From Marinobacter mangrovi (GTDB taxonomy: Bacteria > Pseudomonadota > Gammaproteobacteria > Pseudomonadales > Oleiphilaceae): DNA of 64,000 bases. The stretch covers positions 62,001 through 126,000 of the forward strand of contig NZ_JAERVO010000002.1 in NCBI RefSeq assembly GCF_016798325.1, written 5' to 3'. A program made the position numbers and the translations under genes. Below the pieces are notes generated by a model. It did not search any database, was not told the DNA's origin, and saw only the letters and a program-made list of their open reading frames with translations. Below, piece after piece: positions 28,084 through 36,346 of the stretch. Every line of letters begins with the position of its first letter. Positions within the stretch are counted from its first letter, which is position 1.

Positions 28084-29037
28084 ATGACGGGAACATCTGA
28101 CAACGTGCAGGGATGGCTGGACGAGATCAATCAGGCGGCCCGGACCCGTCTCGGTCAGGGACAGGTGGCGGATTATATCCCTGCATTGGCCGAGCGTGAT
28201 GCCAATCGTTTCGGTATTGCAGTCTGCACCAACGATGGCCAGGTATTTGCGGCGGGCGACGCGCAGATGCCCTTTTCGGTCCAGAGCATATCGAAGATCT
28301 TCCTGTTGACCCTGTCCTTGCAGGTCTACGGCAACCGGCTCTGGGAACGGGTGGGGATGAATCCATCCGGCATGCCTTTTAACTCACTGACGCAACTGGA
28401 AGCGGAAAGAGGGATTCCCCGTAACCCCTTTATCAATGCCGGGGCCCTGGTCGTTGCGGATCACTTTGTCAGTGCCTATGCCACACCCGCACAGCATATC
28501 CAGGATGTGGCCCGGAGCCTTTCGGGCAACGCCAGCATCCTGATCGACCAGCATGTGCTGGCGTCCGAGTGGAAGCACCGGTCCCGGAATGCCGCAACCG
28601 CCTACCTGATGAAGTCGTTCGGCAACATCGCCAACGAGGTGGACGATGTCCTCCGGGCCTACTTCGCGTGCTGTGCGCTTGAGATGAGCTGCGTGGACCT
28701 GGCGAGGGCATTGAACTACCTGGCGACAGGCGGCTACGCCCACTGCCAGAACCAGCAACTGATCTCTTCGGATCTGGCCCGCAGGATGAATTCCCTGCTC
28801 TTCACGTCGGGTATGTACGACGCTGCCGGCGAGTTTGCCTATCGCGTCGGGCTGCCTGCCAAGAGCGGCGTGGGGGGCGGCATTGTGGCTGTGGTACCAG
28901 GGCGGTTTTCCGTCTGTGCCTGGTCCCCGGCGCTCGACCGGAACGGCAATTCGTTTGCGGCGCAGTATGCGTTGGAACGTCTTTCCGATTATCTTCCATC
29001 ATCTCCGTTCGTTGCAGGTGCGCCGCTGGCGGTGTGA
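28084..29037 (+). CDS. glsA: Glutaminase
   Basis: Hydrolyses glutamine to glutamate and ammonia in the cytoplasm. The 317-residue protein is a serine-dependent glutaminase (beta-lactamase-like fold): S-V-Q-S-I-S-K gives the catalytic Ser68 and Lys71. Further marks are N-P-F-I-N-A-G-A-L, S-R-N-A-A-T-A-Y and the late K-S-G-V-G-G-G-I segment. ATG 28084 gives a length close to the family's 305-310; an upstream open stretch overlaps the symporter gene and is not used. It is probably cotranscribed with the AGCS symporter, coupling import to breakdown. The symbol could equally be glsB. Confidence 0.93.
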   Translation: MTGTSDNVQGWLDEINQAARTRLGQGQVADYIPALAERDANRFGIAVCTNDGQVFAAGDAQMPFSVQSISKIFLLTLSLQVYGNRLWERVGMNPSGMPFNSLTQLEAERGIPRNPFINAGALVVADHFVSAYATPAQHIQDVARSLSGNASILIDQHVLASEWKHRSRNAATAYLMKSFGNIANEVDDVLRAYFACCALEMSCVDLARALNYLATGGYAHCQNQQLISSDLARRMNSLLFTSGMYDAAGEFAYRVGLPAKSGVGGGIVAVVPGRFSVCAWSPALDRNGNSFAAQYALERLSDYLPSSPFVAGAPLAV

Positions 29038-29101
29038 GCTAATCACATGCCTTGAGCCGCGCATGCCAGAGGGCCCCGCCTGGACAGGATCGATGGCTTG
29101 G

Positions 29102-30025
29102 CTAGGGTCTCAGCCTTCCGTCACCGCTTGCGAAACGATCGCTATAGACGGTAACCAGCCAGTCCACGAAAACACGCACCCGCGGAGAAAGCTGGCGGCG
29201 ATGGGGATAAACCGCATAGATGGGCATCGTCGGCTTTTCCCAATCGGCCAGCACCTCGACCAGTTCTCCGCTATCCAGGAATGGCTGGACGTGGAAGCGC
29301 GGCAGCTGAATCAGCCCGCACCCACGTCGGCCGCTCACCACGTAATTTTCTGCCTCATTGACGGCGAGCCAGCCGTCCGTATCGAAGGACACCGTTTGCC
29401 CGTCGATGACCAGGTCCAGCGCCGCATCCGGCGCGGAGTACCCGGAGACGAAATGCACGCTTTGATGCGCGCTCAGATCCTCTGGCGTTTTCGGAGTGCC
29501 CATACGGGCGAGGTAGTCCGGACTGGCGCAGATGACCTGAGACAGAACCGTCAGACGTCGGGCAACCAGCGTTGAGTCACCGGGTACGCCGCCGCGGACG
29601 GCACAATCCACGCCTTCGCCGACCAGATCCACGCGACGATCGCCACTGGTCACGATCAGGTCCAGTCGGGGATAGCGTGCGCGGAATTCGTCGATGCGCG
29701 GTAACACGATGTGGCTGGCGTGAGTGCCATGCAGCTCGACGCGGAGAACGCCGCGCGGGTTGCTGGCGACCGGGCGCAGCTCGGCCTCGGCCTCCTCCAG
29801 GTCGGCAAGCAGGCCGAGGCAGCGTTCGTAGAAGGCCTGGCCCTCTGCCGTGGGGCGTACCTGGCGCGTCGTACGCTCCAGCAGCCTCACGCCGAGACGG
29901 CTTTCCAGTTGCTGTATCGCCAGCGTAGCCGTCGCACGCGGAATGTCGAGGGCATTGGCCGCACGGGTGAAGCTGCGGCTCTCCACAATGCGGGTAAAGA
30001 GCGCCATTGCGTCAAATCGGTCCAT
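29102..30025 (-). CDS. LysR-family transcriptional regulator
   Basis: DNA-binding regulator of 307 residues. The N-terminal helix-turn-helix reads F-T-R-I-V-E-S-R-S-F-T-R-A-A followed by I-P-R-A-T-A-T-L-A-I-Q-Q-L, and the effector domain includes V-D-C-A-V-R-G-G and the G-C-G-L-I-Q-L-P strand, typical of the DmlR/PA0477-like subgroup. ATG 30025 starts the standard M-D-R-F-D-A-M-A-L-F; an in-frame ATG at 30055 also exists and neither has a clear ribosome site. It is divergent from an SDR gene with 106 bases between, so it probably controls the SDR-tautomerase pair and itself. Confidence 0.88.
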   Translation of the reverse strand: MDRFDAMALFTRIVESRSFTRAANALDIPRATATLAIQQLESRLGVRLLERTTRQVRPTAEGQAFYERCLGLLADLEEAEAELRPVASNPRGVLRVELHGTHASHIVLPRIDEFRARYPRLDLIVTSGDRRVDLVGEGVDCAVRGGVPGDSTLVARRLTVLSQVICASPDYLARMGTPKTPEDLSAHQSVHFVSGYSAPDAALDLVIDGQTVSFDTDGWLAVNEAENYVVSGRRGCGLIQLPRFHVQPFLDSGELVEVLADWEKPTMPIYAVYPHRRQLSPRVRVFVDWLVTVYSDRFASGDGRLRP

Positions 30026-30131
30026 AACGATTGTTTGTTTTGAGTGAATAGTCATGACAGATTAGCTGATTTATCCGCATACCTGGAATGCCAATAATGG
30101 ACTCATCCATTCAACAGCAGGAGTCCATGAC

Positions 30132-30869
30132 ATGACAAACACCCAACCTGTCGCGCTGGTTACCGGCGCATCCCGCGGTATCGGCCGCGCTGTGGCGATC
30201 CAACTGGCTGACGATGGCTTTGCCGTGGTGGTCAATTACGCCGGTAATGTCCGGCTGGCTGAACAAGTCGTGGTTGACATTGAATCCCGCGGTGGTCGGG
30301 CGATGGCCGTCCGGGGCGACGTGGCGGATGCAGCTGACGTCGATCGACTCTTCAGCCAGGCGTTGGAAGCGTTTGGGCGCATTGACGTGGTGGTCAACAA
30401 CGCCGGTGTGATGACACCAGCCACCATGATCACCCAGAACGTTGAGGTGCTTGACCGCATGGTGGCGGTCAACCTGCGCGGTAGCTGGCTGGTGATGGCC
30501 AAGGCGGCTGAAACCCTCGGCGAGGGCGGTCGCATCATCGCCTTCTCATCCAGCGTATTGGCCAAGTCCTTTCCGGCCTATGGCGCCTACATTGCCAGTA
30601 AAGCCGGTGTGGAAGGACTGGTTCGGGTCCTGGCCAACGAGCTTCGTGGACGGGGAATTACCGTCAACGCGGTGGCACCCGGCCCCGTGGCGACGGAATT
30701 GTTCTTCGAAGGCAAAAGTCAGGAACAGATCGACTCGATTGCGGCTATGTCCCCCATGGAGCGCCTGGGTGAGCCGGAGGAAATCGCCGATGTGGTGTCC
30801 TTCCTCGCCGGACCCCAGGGACGTTGGATCAACGCACAGGTCCTGCGCGCCAACGGTGGCATGGCCTGA
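30132..30869 (+). CDS. SDR-family oxidoreductase
   Basis: Classical short-chain dehydrogenase/reductase of 245 residues, cytoplasmic and probably NADPH-dependent. It has the cofactor loop T-G-A-S-R-G-I-G (about 13-20), N-N-A-G-V (about 88-92), catalytic Ser in F-S-S-S and the Y-I-A-S-K active-site pair (about 155-160). Arg follows the glycine motif, which favours NADPH. The closest known groups are 3-oxoacyl-ACP-reductase-like SDRs; the substrate is unknown. GGAG lies before the ATG. It is divergent from a LysR regulator and followed by a tautomerase gene 47 bases downstream. Confidence 0.9.
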   Translation: MTNTQPVALVTGASRGIGRAVAIQLADDGFAVVVNYAGNVRLAEQVVVDIESRGGRAMAVRGDVADAADVDRLFSQALEAFGRIDVVVNNAGVMTPATMITQNVEVLDRMVAVNLRGSWLVMAKAAETLGEGGRIIAFSSSVLAKSFPAYGAYIASKAGVEGLVRVLANELRGRGITVNAVAPGPVATELFFEGKSQEQIDSIAAMSPMERLGEPEEIADVVSFLAGPQGRWINAQVLRANGGMA

Positions 30870-30916
30870 TATTCCGGTCTGTTGGACCACCACAATCTAA
30901 ATGGAAGGAGATAACC

Positions 30917-31135
30917 ATGCCGTTTGCCAATTATAAATTCCCCGAAGGTATTCTGGATCACGCCCGCAAGGAAGAGATCATCCATCGCACGACCGAGATG
31001 TTTGTCGAGTATTTCGGCGAGGAGGTTCGACCCTACACGATGGTGCTCGTGGAAGAGGTCAATGACGGCGGCTGGGGCCGCGCCGACGAGACCCTGACGC
31101 TTGAGAAAATGGGGATGGGGCCGCCGGCATCCTGA
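30917..31135 (+). CDS. Tautomerase-family protein (4-oxalocrotonate tautomerase-like)
   Basis: Small protein of 72 residues. The sequence starts M-P-F-A-N-Y-K, so removal of Met exposes an N-terminal proline, the catalytic base of the tautomerase superfamily. A later helix (about 14-32) and the strand P-Y-T-M-V-L-V-E-E-V fit the family's beta-alpha-beta unit, and W-G-R-A-D-E-T-L is common in this subgroup. AAGGAG lies before the ATG. It follows the SDR closely, so the two may act on one ketone or enol intermediate (inference). Confidence 0.85.
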   Translation: MPFANYKFPEGILDHARKEEIIHRTTEMFVEYFGEEVRPYTMVLVEEVNDGGWGRADETLTLEKMGMGPPAS

Positions 31136-31150
31136 CCCGATAGCGGTAAT

Positions 31151-31178
31151 CCGGAGGCAGGCGTAGGCCTGCCTCCGG
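31151..31178. terminator. Perfect 12-bp hairpin between convergent genes
   Basis: CCGGAGGCAGGC pairs perfectly with GCCTGCCTCCGG across a GTAG loop, between the tautomerase stop and the convergent MFS gene. There is no T-tract on either side, so it is an atypical terminator or an RNA-stabilising hairpin. Confidence 0.6.
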
Positions 31179-31183
31179 CCGGG

Positions 31184-32539
31184 TCAGCTTCGATGTCGGC
31201 TGCTTCTGTGGCCATGACGAGGCTTGGAACCCAGTAACGGCGCATTGGCCGATTCGCGCAACTGCACCAGCGGAATCAACGCTATCCCGGCGGCGATCAT
31301 CAGGTAGAACGCCGGGATGTAATTGTTGTCGGTGACTGAAATCAGCCAGGTAATGAGAAACGGGGCGGTGCCACCGAACAGGGCCGTCGACAGGTTATAG
31401 GAAATGGTGAAGCCCCCGTTGCGGACGTTGGTCCGGAAGATCGCGGGCAGCGTTGAAGGCATGACGCCTGACAGGAACACCACGAAGAAGCCCACAATGG
31501 CGAGGCCGGCGAAAGCCAGCCAGAGGCTATTCAGAGACATCAGGTAGAATGCCGGTATCGCGAACACGATCAGGCCTCCGCAAGCCACATAGAGCAGCGG
31601 TTTGCGTCCGATTCGGTCAGACAGGCGACCGAGTGGTGTCACCAATAGCAGCATGCCCAGCAGGATCCCCAGGGACAGCAAAACGGAATTGAATTCGCTG
31701 ATGCCCAACTGCGAGGTGAAGTAGCTCGGCATGTACTTGAGGACCGTGTAGTAAGCCACGTTGAGTACGACGACCAGGCCCAGACACAGCAGCATCGTCC
31801 GCCAATGGAACTTGAAGAGTGATCTGAACGGGGCTGTTTCGACTTCCCCGGAATCCTGCAATTCCTTGAACGCCGGGCTGTCCTCCAGTTTCAGGCGCAG
31901 CCACACCCCGAAGATACCCAGTGGCGCAGCCATCAGGAAAGGAACCCGCCAACCCCAGCTTTGCATGGCGTCCTCCCCCAGGGTTCCGTCAAGCACAAGG
32001 GCAAGAATTGCCGCGAAGGAATAGCCCGTCAGGGTGCCAAACTCCAGGAAACTGGCCAGGAAGCCGCGTCGATCATCGGGTGCATACTCGACAATAAAGG
32101 TCGCGGCACTGCCGTATTCACCGCCCGTGGAGAAGCCCTGGAGCATGCGCAGGGCAACCAGCAGCACCGGCGACCAGATACCGATCTCATCGTAGCTGGG
32201 CAATACACCGACCAGGGCTGTGCCCACTGACATGAGAAGAATGGTGGTAATCAGGACTCCGCTGCGCCCGATGCGATCCCCGAGCGGGCCGAAGAACAGG
32301 CTGCCGAAGGGGCGGGCCAGGAAAGCCGAGGCAAACACGGCAAACGAGGACAACAAGGCTGCCGTTGAACTCTCGGTGGGAAAGAAGACATGGCCAATCG
32401 TCGTCGCAAAATAGCCGTAGACGCCGAAATCAAACCACTCCAGTGCGTTCCCGGTGGCGGCACCGGCGATGGCTCGGCGCATCACCGAGTCATCAATTTC
32501 GCTGCTTAGGTCTTCCTCCAGAATCTCTGACTCACTCAT
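31184..32539 (-). CDS. MFS transporter, metabolite:H+ symporter (ProP-like) family
   Basis: Inner-membrane proton symporter of 451 residues with twelve helices. Family marks are G-N-A-L-E-W-F-D-F-G-V-Y-G in helix 1, R-P-F-G-S-L-F-F-G-P-L-G-D-R-I-G-R between helices 2 and 3, G-F-S-T-G-G-E-Y-G-S-A-A and the repeat L-S-D-R-I-G-R-K. MHS members carry osmolytes such as betaine and proline, or dicarboxylates and alpha-ketoglutarate; the substrate here is not determined. GGAGG lies before ATG 32539. It is convergent with the SDR-tautomerase pair, with a strong hairpin between them. Confidence 0.92.
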   Translation of the reverse strand: MSESEILEEDLSSEIDDSVMRRAIAGAATGNALEWFDFGVYGYFATTIGHVFFPTESSTAALLSSFAVFASAFLARPFGSLFFGPLGDRIGRSGVLITTILLMSVGTALVGVLPSYDEIGIWSPVLLVALRMLQGFSTGGEYGSAATFIVEYAPDDRRGFLASFLEFGTLTGYSFAAILALVLDGTLGEDAMQSWGWRVPFLMAAPLGIFGVWLRLKLEDSPAFKELQDSGEVETAPFRSLFKFHWRTMLLCLGLVVVLNVAYYTVLKYMPSYFTSQLGISEFNSVLLSLGILLGMLLLVTPLGRLSDRIGRKPLLYVACGGLIVFAIPAFYLMSLNSLWLAFAGLAIVGFFVVFLSGVMPSTLPAIFRTNVRNGGFTISYNLSTALFGGTAPFLITWLISVTDNNYIPAFYLMIAAGIALIPLVQLRESANAPLLGSKPRHGHRSSRHRS

Positions 32540-32824
32540 GCGGATTCCCTCCCATAATGTGGCACTGTCTCCAGCGCAGCATATCCATTTGGGAGGCGCA
32601 AATTACCATCCGCAGCGAGAGTTCACTTCGGTCAACTTGAGTTTAATAACCTGTCGTTTGGGGCGTCTTATGCTCGACTGTTGCCCACCGAGCGAGTGGA
32701 CAATTGGATATGCCGAGGACATGTCGCCGGGTCGTTCTATCATCCGGTCCGGATAAAGTGATAGCTTAAAGGCTTTGGAGGATGGCTGCCGGACGGGCGG
32801 CCGTCATAATCGAAAGAGGCCGTT

Positions 32825-33031
32825 ATGGACGTCACTTCCATCGCCAGTTTCAGTACCCAGCTCAGCCAGAGCCGATTGCAGGAGCAGGTGCAGATCAGTG
32901 TGCTGAAGTCCGCCCAGGACCTGGCCCAGGCGGGCGCGCTTCAGTTACTGGAAAGCGTCACGGCCAATGCGCCTGTGTCGGCGACGAGTGCCAATCCGAA
33001 CATCGGTGGGCAGGTCGATATTCGCGTCTAG
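32825..33031 (+). CDS. YjfB-family putative motility protein
   Basis: Small protein of 68 residues matching the YjfB family (proposed motility protein, function unknown). It opens M-D-V-T-S-I-A-S-F-S-T-Q and has a central amphipathic helix followed by V-L-K-S-A-Q-D-L-A-Q-A-G-A-L-Q-L-L, with a short polar tail. There is no signal peptide or membrane segment. GAAAGAGG lies seven bases before the ATG, so translation looks real despite the size. It is a single-gene unit closed by a strong terminator. In other bacteria the family is linked to flagellar regulation by name and context only. Confidence 0.82.
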   Translation: MDVTSIASFSTQLSQSRLQEQVQISVLKSAQDLAQAGALQLLESVTANAPVSATSANPNIGGQVDIRV

Positions 33032-33057
33032 GACGTCGGTTTCGTTTGGCCGGACAT

Positions 33058-33097
33058 AAAAAGCCCCATGGCGCTTGCGCACCATGGGGCTTTTTTT
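33058..33097. terminator. Bidirectional rho-independent terminator
   Basis: GCCCCATGG and CCATGGGGC pair across a 10-base loop, with A5 before and T7 after. It closes the yjfB-like gene on the plus strand and putP on the minus strand. Confidence 0.94.
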
Positions 33098-33105
33098 CGC
33101 CGCTA

Positions 33106-34599
33106 TTATCGGCTTTCGAGGGGCCGGAATTCGCCGTCGGACTGGGTGGCCAGGCTGACCACGTAGATGGCAATCCAGGCGGCAATGAAGCCCGGAATGA
33201 TCTCGTAGACGCCGGGGCCGCCCATAAAGCTGCCGTTCAGACCCAGCGAAATCCAGATGATGACGGTGAGGGCGCCGACGATCAGGCCGGCTACCGCGCC
33301 AGCACCCGACATGCGCTTCCAGGTCAGCGACAGGATCATCAGTGGCCCGAAGGCGGCACCGAAACCGGCCCAGGCGTTACTGACCAGCCCCAACACCTTG
33401 GAGTTCGGGTCGCTGGCTATGAAGGCCGCGACGATCCCCACCAGCAACACGCAGACCCGGCCGACCAGCACGCTTTCCTTGTCGGTGGCTTCCTTGTTCA
33501 GGAACAGGCGGTAGAAGTCCTCGGTGAGGGAGGATGAGGACACCAACAGCTGACTGGAAATGGTACTCATGATGGCAGCCAGCAGGGCCGCGTAGAGGAA
33601 ACCGGTGATCAGCGGGTGGAACAGCAGGTCGGCCAGCACGATGAAGATCGTTTCCGAGTCACCCACATCCAGGCCGTTACGGACCGCGTAGGCTCGACCG
33701 AAGATGCCCAGGCTGATGGCGCCGATCAGGGAAATGGCCATCCAGGTCATGCCGATGTTCCGGGCCTTGGGGACGTCTTCAACCGTTCGGACCGCCATGA
33801 ACCGCACGATGATGTGGGGCTGGCCAAAGTAACCCAGCCCCCAGGTCACCGCCGACAGGAAGCCGACGAACGTGAGCCCGTTCGTCCAGGACAGGAAATT
33901 GGGATCGACCGTCGCCAGCGTTTCCGAGGCCTGGTCAAAACCACCGCCGCCGCTGCCAAACAGCACCACCGCCGGCATGATGATCAGTGCCAGCATCATG
34001 ATGCAGCCCTGCACGAAGTCGGTCAGGCTGACCGCCAGGAAGCCACCGATGACGGTGTAGGTCAAGACGATACCCAAGGTCAGCCAGACCCCGATGGAGT
34101 AGTCGCTGATGACCGAGGAGTCGATGAGGGACCCGAAGGCGCTCATGAAGAGCTTGCCACCGGCGACCAGGCCGGAAGCGGTATACACCGCAAAGAACAC
34201 CACGATCACGATGGCCGATACGGTGCGCAGCGCCATGGCTTTCGTCGGGAAGCGATTCGCGAGGAACTCGGGGATGGTCAGGCTGTTGTCGTAGCGTTCG
34301 GTCTGTTCACGCAGACGGGGTGCCACCACAATCCAGTTGATGAAAGCCCCGACAAACAGGCCGATACCGATCCAGGCTTCAACCAGCCCCGTGGCATACA
34401 GGGCCCCGGGCAGGCCCAGGAGCAGCCAGCCACTCATGTCCGAGGCACCGGCAGACAGGGCCGCTACCGCAGGGCTGAGCTGCCGTCCGCCCAGCATGTA
34501 TTCTTCGGATGATGACGTGGATTTGCGCCAGGCGTAAAAGCCGATGGCGAGCATAAGGACAAAGTAGAGTAGCAAGCTGATCCAGACACCTATTGCCAT
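33106..34599 (-). CDS. putP: Sodium/proline symporter PutP
   Basis: Imports proline with sodium across the inner membrane. The 497-residue protein has about thirteen helices and the SSS-family pattern. Near the start are F-Y-A-W-R-K-S-T-S-S-S-E-E-Y-M-L-G-G-R and S-A-G-A-S-D-M-S-G-W-L-L-L-G-L-P-G, both near-diagnostic for PutP. Later marks are G-Y-F-G-Q-P-H-I-I-V-R-F-M-A and A-A-I-M-S-T-I-S-S-Q-L-L-V-S-S-S. GGAGG lies six bases before the ATG. No putA gene is in the window. A palindrome upstream (34822) may control it. Confidence 0.96.
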   Translation of the reverse strand: MAIGVWISLLLYFVLMLAIGFYAWRKSTSSSEEYMLGGRQLSPAVAALSAGASDMSGWLLLGLPGALYATGLVEAWIGIGLFVGAFINWIVVAPRLREQTERYDNSLTIPEFLANRFPTKAMALRTVSAIVIVVFFAVYTASGLVAGGKLFMSAFGSLIDSSVISDYSIGVWLTLGIVLTYTVIGGFLAVSLTDFVQGCIMMLALIIMPAVVLFGSGGGGFDQASETLATVDPNFLSWTNGLTFVGFLSAVTWGLGYFGQPHIIVRFMAVRTVEDVPKARNIGMTWMAISLIGAISLGIFGRAYAVRNGLDVGDSETIFIVLADLLFHPLITGFLYAALLAAIMSTISSQLLVSSSSLTEDFYRLFLNKEATDKESVLVGRVCVLLVGIVAAFIASDPNSKVLGLVSNAWAGFGAAFGPLMILSLTWKRMSGAGAVAGLIVGALTVIIWISLGLNGSFMGGPGVYEIIPGFIAAWIAIYVVSLATQSDGEFRPLESR

Positions 34600-34821
34600 G
34601 AGTTCCTCCAGTTATTATTAGGCCGGTCCGCCCCGGCCCCTTAATGCGCCAGCTCTTCAGTGCACGCTTGGTCGTCCCATTCGAGAGGCCCGCAGAACGA
34701 CGACTGACAATCCGTTTGGTCAGCGAGTTCATCCCGATAAACGATGAAGCGACATCCTCGGCGAGCGTTCGTAAATGGTTGTGTCCTCTATAGTTGTAGT
34801 CGCAAGAGGCCATTTGCTCAA

Positions 34822-34837
34822 TGCCAACGGGTTGGCA
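34822..34837. promoter_or_regulatory. Perfect palindrome TGCCAAC-GG-GTTGGCA upstream of putP
   Basis: A perfect 7-2-7 inverted repeat lies about 220 bases before the putP start. It overlaps a wider imperfect dyad (ATTTGC at 34812 and GCAAAT at 34835). It is a candidate operator for putP or for an unseen promoter. The rest of the 34600-34954 spacer holds no gene that I can support. Confidence 0.4.
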
Positions 34838-34954
34838 AATATGATCTAAGTTGTCTTGGGGCGGGTTGTTTTAAGGCCCGTTGACATGGATTCGCGAGAC
34901 TCTTGAAGTCTGAAAGCGTGTCTCTGACGTCAGTCGTCGATGTTCTCCCAGTGG

Positions 34955-35800
34955 CTAGAACAAGCCCATCTGGGGCTGTTTGCCGTCCAGGTTGAGCGCC
35001 TCCAGTTGGGGCAGGCGAGCCTGCAGCAACTCACTCCAGAGCGCGGCCAGCGACAGCGCATCGCCGTTGTCCGGCATGTGCATGAAGACGTAGGGCCGCT
35101 GACCGCCTTCGATCCAACTGGCGACCTTTTCCACCCAGGGCTGCAGGAACGGGCGGTTGGCCTCCAGGACCGGATGACCGACGAAGCGGATTACCGGCGG
35201 CGCCTCGACCGGCAGCACATGAACCGGCACCTTCGGCTTCTTGCGCTGGGCATCCACGATGATGTCGTTCTCCGGTTGGGCGCTGAACAGCGCCCGGCTG
35301 TCGAGACAGACCCGGGCAATCCGTCGGTCCCGGAGGCCCCGGTTCAGGCTCTTTTCGGCGTCCCCTTTGCTGAAGAACGCCGCATGACGAACTTCGACCG
35401 CGCAGGTCAGCGGCTCGGGAAGCGCGTCGATAAAACGCCACAACCGATCCAGGTGCTCCGGCCCGAAGGCGGCGGGCAGCTGCAGGAGGAACGGGCCCAG
35501 CACGTCCTCCAGTGGCGCAATGATGCCCAGGAACTGGTTGATCTCGGAAGTTGGTCCGGCCAGCAACTGGTCGTGGCTGATCGCCCGCGGGAATTTGAAC
35601 AGGAACCGGAAATCGTCCGGCACCTGCGTTCGCCACTGGGCACACTGAGCCAGGCTGGGCGTGGCGTAGAAGGTGGTGTTGCCTTCCACGGTATTGAGAA
35701 CCTGGCTGTATCGCTCAAGCGGATTGCCTCCGGCGGGAAGCTGGGTGTTCCACTTGGGATCGGACCATTGGGGGCTGCCGAGGTAATACGGGTGTGTCAT
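34955..35800 (-). CDS. DUF72 family protein (YecE-like)
   Basis: Protein of 281 residues from the DUF72/YecE family, TIM-barrel-like and of unknown function. Recognisable parts are the N-terminal Y-L-G-S-P-Q-W, V-E-G-N-T-T-F-Y-A-T-P with W-R-T-Q-V-P-D-D-F-R-F-L-F-K-F-P, L-G-P-F-L-L-Q-L-P, A-V-E-V-R-H and the late Y-V-F-M-H-M-P-D-N strand. These contain the acidic and basic residues conserved across the family. No signal peptide is seen. It follows the DUF6942-like gene by 75 bases on the same strand and may share a transcript with it and the LysR gene. Confidence 0.87.
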   Translation of the reverse strand: MTHPYYLGSPQWSDPKWNTQLPAGGNPLERYSQVLNTVEGNTTFYATPSLAQCAQWRTQVPDDFRFLFKFPRAISHDQLLAGPTSEINQFLGIIAPLEDVLGPFLLQLPAAFGPEHLDRLWRFIDALPEPLTCAVEVRHAAFFSKGDAEKSLNRGLRDRRIARVCLDSRALFSAQPENDIIVDAQRKKPKVPVHVLPVEAPPVIRFVGHPVLEANRPFLQPWVEKVASWIEGGQRPYVFMHMPDNGDALSLAALWSELLQARLPQLEALNLDGKQPQMGLF

Positions 35801-35875
35801 GGAAGCGTCGAGACGGTGGCCAGGTTGGCGGACTATTCTACCGATATGGCCGGCAGGATCGACCCGGGAAGGGGC

Positions 35876-36346
35876 TCATGGTGGGTAGAACGCATGCTCA
35901 CTCAAGGCGCCGCGGATCTGCTCCACTACCGCGTTGCTGAGCTGGCGGTAATCCGGGTAGGGCGTTAGCAGGAGCTTCCTGTCGGGATCAACGGCCACTT
36001 CCGGGCAATCAGCGAGCGGTTCGGCGTTGTGGGCCAGTGTCCTGAATCGCTGCAGGTTGTCCTTCCCGCCAATCCAGTGCCAGGTCGGGCCGCCGATCAG
36101 CTCGGGGGCGAAGCACAGCGCGGTTTGCCGGAACAGGCCAGTGTCCCGGAACGCTCGCCAGTCTCCGGCGGCAGGACTGGCAATTTTGGCCAGCAGGGTG
36201 ACGATCTTGCGCCAGTGGTTGGAGTTGGCGTCGATGAGGTCGCCCGCATTCGGATCAACGGCCAGCTGCGCCAGCCTGTTCGGTCGATGAGGCAAGTAGA
36301 GGACCAGGCGCGGTTGGGCTGTTCCCAGAAAATCAGCGTTGGTCAT
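35876..36346 (-). CDS. Uncharacterised protein (DUF6942-like), coupled to LysR gene
   Basis: Soluble protein of 156 residues that I do not firmly recognise; it recalls the DUF6942 group. There is no signal peptide or membrane helix. Tryptophan- and histidine-rich parts include N-S-N-H-W-R-K-I, G-G-P-T-W-H-W-I-G-G-K and L-L-T-P-Y-P-D-Y-R-Q-L-S-N. Its ATG overlaps the stop of the upstream LysR gene in ATGA, so it is translationally coupled to that regulator. Coupling suggests that it modifies or depends on the regulator, but this is inference. Codon use resembles its neighbours. Confidence 0.72.
   Translation of the reverse strand: MTNADFLGTAQPRLVLYLPHRPNRLAQLAVDPNAGDLIDANSNHWRKIVTLLAKIASPAAGDWRAFRDTGLFRQTALCFAPELIGGPTWHWIGGKDNLQRFRTLAHNAEPLADCPEVAVDPDRKLLLTPYPDYRQLSNAVVEQIRGALSEHAFYPP

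Noticed and set aside
32762-32803. Possible sigma-28 promoter for the yjfB-like gene
   Set aside because: TAAAG and GCCG elements exist but the spacing is two bases too long and the -10 element is poor.
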